Origin: Candidatus Iainarchaeum sp. | GTDB taxonomy: Archaea > Iainarchaeota > Iainarchaeia > Iainarchaeales > JAAZKV01 | Reading direction: 5' to 3' | DNA: 8,226 nucleotides | Assembly (NCBI GenBank): GCA_026397035.1 | Contig: JAPLVQ010000035.1 | Coordinates: 6,420 to 14,645, forward strand | Part shown: positions 1 through 4,292 of the stretch, piece after piece | How the letters are laid out: each line of letters opens with the position of its first letter | How positions within the stretch are numbered: position 1 is the stretch's first letter | Position numbers and translations under genes: made by a program | Notes under the pieces: model-generated | The model's database searches: none | What the model saw: the letters and a program-made list of their open reading frames with translations, nothing else | What the model was told of the DNA's origin: nothing

Positions 1-23
1 TTAAAAACAATAATTAAGGAAAA

Positions 24-425
24 GTGAAAAAAATGTTTTCCCAAATAGCAGCAATGTTTGCGGCATTCGTCCCAAAAAGCATTATAGAAAAAAATGTGCG
101 CCCCGCTCTCGTTTATGCAGGATCAAAAGATGATGTACGCCAATGGATTGGAATAAGAGTACTCGTCACAATACTAATATTTGCAATAATGTTCTTAATC
201 CCGTTTGGAGCATTGCCTGCATTTGCGCTTTTATTTAGTATCGATTTTTTGTACCTGGATTTCTTCTCAAGACTGCTTTTTGCAATAATTTTGGGTTTAA
301 TCGGAGCAGTAACAACAAGCGTAATTTTTTACATTCACTTATTCTATGTAATTGACGGAAGAAAAAAAATGGTTGAAAATATACTTCCCGATTTTTTTTT
401 TTTTTTTGGTAACAATCTCACCTGA
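24..425 (+). CDS. TadC/FlaJ-like pilus platform protein, N-terminal part (gene broken by frame change)
   Basis: N-terminal part of a type II secretion F-domain (TadC/FlaJ/GspF family) inner-membrane platform, which in archaea couples the assembly ATPase to pilin insertion. A GTG start at 24 follows AAGGA at 16-20; ATG at 33 is an alternative. Hydrophobic segments lie at residues about 42-62, 64-75 and 83-108. The family landmark LPDF follows at 121-124, where the cytoplasmic F domain begins. A run of 16 T then encodes five Phe, followed by GNNLT and a TGA stop. The rest of the domain continues in another frame (see 352-1041), starting at PEFGPL. From memory of the family, the spacing LPD-seven residues-NL fits this frame, so the reading looks correct through NNL, with the break just after it. 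About 15 residues of the usual RAGM-type loop are then missing. The reading frame is either a true pseudogene or a sequence or assembly error. Confidence 0.8.
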   Translation: MKKMFSQIAAMFAAFVPKSIIEKNVRPALVYAGSKDDVRQWIGIRVLVTILIFAIMFLIPFGALPAFALLFSIDFLYLDFFSRLLFAIILGLIGAVTTSVIFYIHLFYVIDGRKKMVENILPDFFFFFGNNLT

Positions 426-1041
426 ATTTGGTCCGTTAAGCGAAGAAATAAAAATCGCGACACAAAAAAGCCTTGGAATAGAATCCTTCTCAGAAGCCCT
501 GAAAATAATCGGAAGCCGGATTGATTCAAAAGTTCTCTCAGATACAACAAAATTCTTCGCACAGGCATTACATTCCGGAGGACACCTCGCACAATTAATT
601 GAAACCACCGCATCAGATATTAAACAAACAAACCGACTCAAAAACGAACTCGTAACATCCACAAAAATGTACACGCTTTTCATTCTATTTGTAGTAGTAA
701 TAGCTTCCCCAATGCTAATCGCAGTAAGCATTCAATTTCTTACAATCCTTGGCGGAATACAAACAAAAACACAGGACCTCGGCGGATCAGGTTCTACCAC
801 AATGGCTGCACAAACAGGATTAGCCATGAGTTCAATATCAATAACTCCTGAATTTATGCAAACAATTGGATACTTTCTGATAATAACAAACTCGTTATTA
901 GCGAGTATATTTATTGGGATTTTGAGCGGAGGAAAAATAAGAGACGGGCTAAAATACGCCCCCCTAATGGCAATAACAGGATTAGTCTTACTAACTATCT
1001 TTGTTCAAATAATCGGCGGAGTAATACATGGTTTTGTTTAA
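352..1041 (+). CDS. TadC/FlaJ-like pilus platform protein, C-terminal part (same gene as 24-425)
   Basis: C-terminal part of the platform protein begun at 24. The open frame has a nominal TTG at 352, but residues before about 391 overlap the genuine upstream frame and are not real protein; homology-like sequence begins around PEFGPLSEEI (418-450). This is the typical F-domain helix set, with SLGIESFSEALKIIGSR followed by a stretch rich in Gln and Thr. Membrane segments follow at about 108-130, 172-193 and 203-225 of the open frame. The last is preceded by GGKIRDGLKYAPL, a common C-terminal feature of archaeal TadC-like proteins. A start of its own is unlikely: there is no ATG or ribosome binding site near the junction, and the first in-frame Met lies past the F-domain helices. 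Joined with the first part, the protein would be about 340 residues, as expected for a single-F-domain archaeal TadC. Confidence 0.78.
   Translation: MTEEKKWLKIYFPIFFFFLVTISPEFGPLSEEIKIATQKSLGIESFSEALKIIGSRIDSKVLSDTTKFFAQALHSGGHLAQLIETTASDIKQTNRLKNELVTSTKMYTLFILFVVVIASPMLIAVSIQFLTILGGIQTKTQDLGGSGSTTMAAQTGLAMSSISITPEFMQTIGYFLIITNSLLASIFIGILSGGKIRDGLKYAPLMAITGLVLLTIFVQIIGGVIHGFV
392..407 (+). repeat. Homopolymer run of 16 T inside the platform gene
   Basis: Sixteen consecutive T lie immediately after the LPD codons of the pilus platform gene. They read as five Phe in the upstream frame. Such a tract is prone to replication slippage and to sequencing or assembly error. A change to 14 or 17 T would fuse the two frames but would still leave the conserved loop short by about 15 residues. 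Confidence 0.9.
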
Positions 1042-1093
1042 GAAAGAAAAAAAAAAGATAACACACAAAAAACCGGTTTCATTAATTTCATAG

Positions 1094-1107
1094 GAAAGGT
1101 TTAAATA
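1094..1107 (+). promoter_or_regulatory. Archaeal BRE/TATA promoter, distal to the pilin at 1229
   Basis: Purine-rich GAAAGG (BRE-like, 1094-1099) sits directly before TTTAAATA (1100-1107), a near-ideal archaeal TATA box. Transcription would start near 1126-1133, leaving a leader of about 100 nt before the pilin start at 1229. That is long for archaea. It lies downstream of the platform gene stop at 1041, so the pilin is transcribed separately. Confidence 0.6.
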
Positions 1108-1202
1108 GCTGGAAAGAATAATTGGTATATTGCAAAAATCAGCATGATGAATGGAAAACTAATATCTAATGAAATTTGATTTGAGTGTGCTTTAGTGGTT
1201 GA

Positions 1203-1211
1203 GTATATTTA
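1203..1211 (+). promoter_or_regulatory. Possible proximal TATA box for a leaderless pilin transcript
   Basis: GTATATTTA begins 26 nt upstream of the GTG at 1229, the same spacing as between the TATA box at 1780 and the ATG at 1806. It lacks a clear purine-rich BRE, so it is weaker than the box at 1100. If used, the transcript would begin on the start codon, which would explain why no good ribosome binding site is present. Confidence 0.35.
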
Positions 1212-1228
1212 TTGAAGAGTTGATTATT

Positions 1229-1702
1229 GTGTTTAATGAAAAAAAGGGACAAGGAACAATAGAATATATTGTAATAATTGCGATTGTGATAGTAATCGGG
1301 CTCATAGTAGCCACACTAGTTTTTGGAATGACAGGTCAATTCGGGACAGTAAGCGAAACAGCGTCAAAAGCCACTTGGAGAACCGCAGAACCATGGGCGG
1401 TAGTTGACTGGGGAAGGAGCACTGACGGAGTCATCACAATAGTATTAAAGAATAATACAGGCGAAACACTAAACTTTACTGATATCAAACTCACTTCAAC
1501 CGCTTCGGATCAAAACACACAAACACAAAATTCGGTGGCTCCGGCAGGCACGGTTACAAGAAGAATCGCGACAGCAACAAGCTCCTGCCCATCAGGAACA
1601 AAATATTCCTACGTAAAAGACAATATTATAATTGATTATAACAACGCTTACATTGCAGGAAGAACACAACAAGGAGCCGCAGGAATAACAGGCACCTGTT
1701 AG
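1229..1702 (+). CDS. Class III signal peptide pilin, probable major pilin
   Basis: A 157-residue archaeal type IV pilin-like protein. GTG at 1229 gives a compact N terminus, MFNEKKGQGTIEY. Upstream TTG codons at 1199 and 1220 would add an unusual extension before the signal, so they are disfavoured. The class III motif is textbook: KKG, then Q at +1, E at +5 and Y at +6, then about 20 hydrophobic residues that form both the membrane anchor and the pilus-core helix. Prepilin peptidase should cut G|Q. The remaining region is beta-rich with conserved-looking VLKNNTGETLN, one Cys in SSCPSGT, and a C-terminal tail ending GITGTC whose last residue is Cys; the two may form a disulfide. Of the pilin-like genes here it is the most canonical, and it has its own promoter region. 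The major-pilin role is inferred from these features, not shown. Confidence 0.82.
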   Translation: MFNEKKGQGTIEYIVIIAIVIVIGLIVATLVFGMTGQFGTVSETASKATWRTAEPWAVVDWGRSTDGVITIVLKNNTGETLNFTDIKLTSTASDQNTQTQNSVAPAGTVTRRIATATSSCPSGTKYSYVKDNIIIDYNNAYIAGRTQQGAAGITGTC

Positions 1703-1709
1703 ATAATCT

Positions 1710-1725
1710 CAAAAAGAACTTTTTG
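1710..1725 (+). terminator. Small inverted repeat after the pilin gene
   Basis: CAAAAAG-AA-CTTTTTG is a perfect 7-bp inverted repeat starting 8 nt after the stop at 1702. The T5 tract in the right arm could serve as the U-rich signal of an archaeal terminator. It separates the pilin at 1229 from the promoter at 1780. The stem is AT-rich and the loop too tight to be stable, so the role is tentative. Confidence 0.35.
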
Positions 1726-1779
1726 AAAAAACTTCTTCACTATTCAAGCCCGACTTGCTCAAAAGACGCGCAATCAATC

Positions 1780-1787
1780 TTTTATAC
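1780..1787 (+). promoter_or_regulatory. TATA box of the minor pilin operon
   Basis: TTTTATAC begins 26 nt before the ATG at 1806, so the transcript is expected to be leaderless or nearly so. No ribosome binding site precedes that ATG. The next three genes are within 24 nt or overlap, so this promoter probably drives 1806-4050. Confidence 0.6.
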
Positions 1788-1805
1788 CTGCGAGTTTTAT
1801 TAATA

Positions 1806-2213
1806 ATGGAAATTATGAATACAAAAGGACAAATAACTGTAGAATTCATTATAGTAGTGGTTTTGATAGCAATAGTCTTCGTTTTCAGCGTCGCATTATA
1901 CCAAGACAGGCAAAACGAAAATCAAATCTCCTCAGAAAAATGGTCAGCACAACTCCTTGCCAACAGAATCGCAAGAAATATTAACAGCGTATATTTTTCC
2001 GATGGAAACGCAGTGCTAACCGACCCTATTGTAATCAAAGGACTTGATGTTAATGTAATTGTCGCCGGGGGAGGAGTAAGAGTATTCTACCCCCTCTCAA
2101 TGTCAATGACGACAAGAATAGCCACAAGAAACGTAACTTACAATGTAACAGACCTGAATGGATTCATATTTTTTAGAAAAATTGATGGAAATGTCACTGT
2201 AGGATATTCGTAA
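1806..2213 (+). CDS. Class III signal peptide minor pilin-like protein
   Basis: Small secreted pilin-like protein of 135 residues from the ATG at 1806, or 132 from the ATG at 1815. The leaderless promoter geometry favours 1806; both give the signal NTKGQITVEF. Q at +1 and E at +5 follow the class III pattern, with a G|Q cleavage site. A 20-residue hydrophobic helix follows, then a short charged stretch (YQDRQNENQ) and a region with a helix ending RIARNINSVYFSDG. The C-terminal part is beta-rich with sequons in NVTYNVTD and DGNVTVG. No second membrane segment is seen. It is the first gene of a set of four; only 14 nt separate it from the next. Its position with other short pilin-like genes suggests a minor pilin or tip subunit, but no specific function can be assigned. 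Confidence 0.8.
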   Translation: MEIMNTKGQITVEFIIVVVLIAIVFVFSVALYQDRQNENQISSEKWSAQLLANRIARNINSVYFSDGNAVLTDPIVIKGLDVNVIVAGGGVRVFYPLSMSMTTRIATRNVTYNVTDLNGFIFFRKIDGNVTVGYS

Positions 2214-2216
2214 CTG

Positions 2217-2222
2217 AAGGAG
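2217..2222 (+). promoter_or_regulatory. Shine-Dalgarno site for 2228
   Basis: AAGGAG with 5 nt to the ATG at 2228 fixes that start. It is the strongest ribosome binding site in the window and shows that this gene is translated from a leadered internal site of the operon, unlike 1806. Confidence 0.75.
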
Positions 2223-2227
2223 TTATT

Positions 2228-2749
2228 ATGACAAACAAAAAAGGACAATTTTTTTCTCTCGACCTCATAATAGCAATGGGGGTTTTCGTATTCGTTATTG
2301 CGCTATTTCTTAACGCGAGTGATTCAGTCACAAAACAAACTAATACTTTTAATGAGAAAAAACTTGCTGATGAAACGGCCCACACCGTACTGCACTCCTT
2401 AATCTATTCCCCCGGAGAACCCTCTTATTGGGAAAATCTTTCATTTAGTGAGATTAATTCATTCGGTCTTGCTCATTCAATAAACCTGCTTGACGCTGAA
2501 AAAATCTCCAGACTATCCACTCTTTTGAACAATTCTTCAGAATACCCTCTGGCAAAAGAAAAGCTTGGAGCAGGAGTATATGATTTTTATTTTAGGTTGA
2601 CAGATTCTTCAGGGAATACTATAAATTACAATGACAGGGCTATGGAAGGGGGCGCACTCGCTTCTGAACTAATGCAAAAATATTCTTACAAACGCCCAGT
2701 TATTTTCCTTGAAGAAGCCAGCACTCTTGAAGTAATATTTTCAAAATGA
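2228..2749 (+). CDS. Pilin-like protein with KKGQFFSLD signal
   Basis: A 173-residue secreted protein. The start is fixed by AAGGAG at 2217. The N terminus NKKGQFFSLDLIIAMGVF resembles a prepilin signal: KKG|Q cleavage, then a hydrophobic segment to about residue 28. The usual Glu at +5 is replaced by Leu, and the acidic residue is Asp at +6. This variant recurs in the next gene. After the helix is a region of mixed helix and loop. Visible landmarks are ADETAHTVLHSLIYSPGEPS, which looks like the N-terminal part of many archaeal pilin-like proteins with a PGEP-W stretch, and LGAGVYDFYFRLTDSSGN near the C terminus, which looks beta-stranded. The protein ends with a hydrophobic EVIFSK. Its neighbours imply a minor pilin in the same assembly; no catalytic motif is seen. 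Confidence 0.78.
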   Translation: MTNKKGQFFSLDLIIAMGVFVFVIALFLNASDSVTKQTNTFNEKKLADETAHTVLHSLIYSPGEPSYWENLSFSEINSFGLAHSINLLDAEKISRLSTLLNNSSEYPLAKEKLGAGVYDFYFRLTDSSGNTINYNDRAMEGGALASELMQKYSYKRPVIFLEEASTLEVIFSK

Positions 2750-2764
2750 TTTGATATTATCAAA
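2750..2764. repeat. Palindromic element between minor pilin genes
   Basis: TTTGATA-T-TATCAAA has perfect 7-bp arms around one base. It lies right after the stop at 2749, 9 nt before the ATG at 2774. A one-base loop cannot form a good RNA hairpin, so if functional it is more like a protein operator. The region is AT-rich and chance is possible. Confidence 0.35.
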
Positions 2765-2773
2765 ATTAATGGA

Positions 2774-3205
2774 ATGAATAATATGAAAAACAAAGGATTT
2801 GTAATAACAGTTGATTCCTTTCTTGCAGCGGCACTATCCTTATTCCTAGTTCTGCTTGCATTCTATTACTTATCCCAACACTCCTTTACAGCATGGAATA
2901 CAATAGACCTTCTTAATACAGTAAACGATGAAGCAACTACCCTTGAAAAAACACTTCTATTTGAAAACGCAATAAATCAGGACTCAGTAGAGGGATTATC
3001 CTCCGCTATTAATTACTCCCCAGAAGGATACTGTTTTATAGTAACAATAACCAACCTTGATTCGGGTGCAAAAGTTCTGGATACGATAAAAAACGGGTGC
3101 AACGCAAAAACAGGCTCATCAATGGTCGCGTACAAAATAATAGGAGTACGTAATGACTCAACAACGGGAATTTATCTCGCAAAAGTAGAAGGGTGGATTA
3201 AATGA
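2774..3205 (+). CDS. Pilin-like protein with KG|F signal
   Basis: A 143-residue secreted pilin-like protein. ATG at 2774 is chosen; ATG at 2783 would give a shorter, equally good signal (MKNKGF). The signal KNKGFVITVD carries Phe at +1, as in bacterial type IV prepilins, and an Asp at +6, followed by a long hydrophobic helix to about residue 32. A polar, possibly helical stretch (TVNDEATTLEKTLLFENA) comes next, then a beta-rich domain with two Cys at GYCFIVTI and KNGCNAKTG, which could pair. The C terminus, YLAKVEGWIK, is typical of compact archaeal pilin folds. Upstream gap is 24 nt, without a good ribosome binding site. The next gene overlaps by 4 nt, implying translational coupling. Function beyond a pilus or secretion minor subunit cannot be stated. 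Confidence 0.75.
   Translation: MNNMKNKGFVITVDSFLAAALSLFLVLLAFYYLSQHSFTAWNTIDLLNTVNDEATTLEKTLLFENAINQDSVEGLSSAINYSPEGYCFIVTITNLDSGAKVLDTIKNGCNAKTGSSMVAYKIIGVRNDSTTGIYLAKVEGWIK
3188..3196 (+). promoter_or_regulatory. Shine-Dalgarno-like site for 3202
   Basis: GAAGGGTGG lies inside the end of the preceding gene, with 5 nt to the ATG at 3202. It supports this start over any later one. The ATGA overlap (3202-3205) is the classic arrangement for coupled translation. Confidence 0.55.
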
Positions 3206-4050
3206 ATAAAATAACCCAAAAACAAAAAGGATTCCTGTTCACAATATCCGTGATACTATTCGCCTCCACTTTAGTATTCTTTGTCCAAACAAGCCTTTCA
3301 TTTAATGAAACAAACGAACGCACAATAATACTCGCCGCAAAACCATTAAGCACAGCAATGCTAAACGACAATATTTCCTTTTCAATAGGGAGAATATTAA
3401 AACACAATTTTGACATAAACGGCGGAGCAATATCAGATATTACAATTACAGGACAGATAAATCACCCTTCTGATTTAAACCAGGCACTGCAAAGCCTGAA
3501 AAACGCGATAGACCAAAACCTTCTCCCGCTTCTTTTTGGGTCCACCACAATTGATTTTTCAAATATCACTGACGGAAACGCTGAAGCAATTTTTGGAAAA
3601 GAAGCAGAATTTGATTATGATTACTCAAGTCCAAAAATAACTATTCACCCAACCGCCTCTGCCACCCTAAGCAAAATTGATCTTAATCTTTTTGTTCAAA
3701 ACGACCTGAACAGAATTGAGTGGAGTGCTGGACCCGAATCAGGAACAACAACACTACAAATTAATTATTATGATGATTCAAACTACTTCAATACAACTAC
3801 GCAAGTAAATCCCTCTTTAGCATCCACCCTTGTTTTATTTTATGATGATGGAAATATCACGCTCTCTTTTGGCTCTGTTGAAGGAGTTAATTCCTCAGTA
3901 AGAATACAGCCAACAATTACCCAAAAGATTGACTACAAAATGAAAACATTTTATTCGAGTGCTGATGTATTCCCCGCAAGATGGAACGCAAAAATAAGAA
4001 CTACATACCCTGGTTTTGATTCAAATGCATACTTTGTAATAGCAAAATAA
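3202..4050 (+). CDS. Large pilin-like secreted protein, KG|F signal
   Basis: A 282-residue protein, the longest of the operon. Start overlaps the previous stop as ATGA and is preceded by GAAGGGTGG. The N terminus KQKGFLFTISVILF matches a prepilin-like signal with Phe at +1, but it has no acidic residue at +5 or +6, so it may be either a cleaved pilin-like protein or simply a signal anchor. The hydrophobic helix reaches about residue 33. The ectodomain (about 35-282) is rich in Asn, Thr and Ser with several N-X-T/S sequons, and looks mostly beta: ITITGQI, KITIHPTASATL, SGTTTLQINYYDD, GNITLSFGSVEG. A helical segment, ALQSLKNAIDQNLLPLLFG, lies near residues 93-112. The protein ends YFVIAK, like other archaeal pilin ectodomains. 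No Cys is seen. I do not recognise a named family. Being last in the operon, it may be an outer or tip subunit. Confidence 0.75.
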   Translation: MNKITQKQKGFLFTISVILFASTLVFFVQTSLSFNETNERTIILAAKPLSTAMLNDNISFSIGRILKHNFDINGGAISDITITGQINHPSDLNQALQSLKNAIDQNLLPLLFGSTTIDFSNITDGNAEAIFGKEAEFDYDYSSPKITIHPTASATLSKIDLNLFVQNDLNRIEWSAGPESGTTTLQINYYDDSNYFNTTTQVNPSLASTLVLFYDDGNITLSFGSVEGVNSSVRIQPTITQKIDYKMKTFYSSADVFPARWNAKIRTTYPGFDSNAYFVIAK

Positions 4051-4062
4051 GCAAATTACCCC

Positions 4063-4222
4063 ACTCGCTTCAATTAAACTACCTCTTTGACTAATCTACT
4101 CGCTTCGATTAACTCACCCACTTTGATTAACCTGCCCCTTTGACTAATCTACCCAATTCGATTAACTTACACACTTCGATTAAACTACTTATTTTGACTA
4201 ATCCACTCACTTTGAATATGCT
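4063..4222. repeat. Nine tandem degenerate 17/18-bp direct repeats
   Basis: A 160-bp array of nine head-to-tail units, plus-strand consensus ACYCACTTCGATTAACYT. Units are 4063-4080, 4081-4097, 4098-4115, 4116-4133, 4134-4150, 4151-4168, 4169-4186, 4187-4204 and 4205-4222; units 2 and 5 are 17 bp, the rest 18. There is no spacer, so it is not CRISPR. Units 2, 5 and 8 share TTTGACTAATC and differ from the others, a three-unit higher-order pattern of about 53 bp (TTTGACTAATCTAC occurs at 4086 and again at 4139). It starts 12 nt after the stop of the minor pilin operon, in a convergent intergenic region. The function is unknown: minisatellite, protein-binding array, or decayed coding repeat. Confidence 0.85.
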
Positions 4223-4223
4223 G

Positions 4224-4237
4224 AACAGGTTTATATC
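4224..4237 (+). promoter_or_regulatory. Orphan TATA promoter after the repeat array
   Basis: AACAGG followed by TTTATATC (4230-4237) looks like the BRE/TATA seen at 1094-1107. Its orientation points to the plus strand, where no gene follows; the predicted start is near 4256, within the AT-rich tract and reading antisense to the gene at 4290-5390. It could give a short or antisense RNA. Confidence 0.4.
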
Positions 4238-4252
4238 TTTCGAACAAAAACC

Positions 4253-4292
4253 ATAATTATAAAGCTTTTAAAAATTTATATTGTTATTTTTA
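4253..4292. other. AT-only-like tract (over 90% AT, 40 bp)
   Basis: Only three G/C occur in 40 bases, spanning the end of the intergenic region. It includes AAGCTTTTAAAAATTTATA and T-rich TTATTTTTA. On the minus strand it lies just after the stop of the 4290-5390 gene and may be its T-rich terminator; next to the repeat array it also resembles a duplex-unwinding tract. Confidence 0.55.

Noticed and set aside
339..731. Minus-strand open frames opposite the platform gene (also 344-613)
   Set aside because: They are antisense to a frame with F-domain signature; no start signal or family resemblance.
1199..1228. Longer start of the pilin at TTG 1199
   Set aside because: It puts about ten extra residues before the class III signal; GTG at 1229 gives a normal short N terminus and fits a TATA box 26 nt upstream.
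1755..1805. Extended N terminus of the 1806 gene from TTG 1755
   Set aside because: The TATA box at 1780 lies inside it and the transcript would start after it; ATG 1806 yields a clean prepilin signal.
1703..1805. tRNA or structured RNA in the intergenic stretch
   Set aside because: No cloverleaf or T-loop consensus; only the small inverted repeat at 1710 and a TATA box are visible.
2194..2385. Minus-strand open frame over the 1806/2228 gene junction
   Set aside because: Antisense to two well-supported pilin-like genes; composition is a shadow.
3198..3416. Minus-strand open frame opposite the start of the 3202 gene
   Set aside because: Shadow of a coding region with a clear ATGA coupling on the plus strand.
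4063..4222. CRISPR array
   Set aside because: Units are 17-18 bp, contiguous, degenerate and lack spacers; no cas gene is present.
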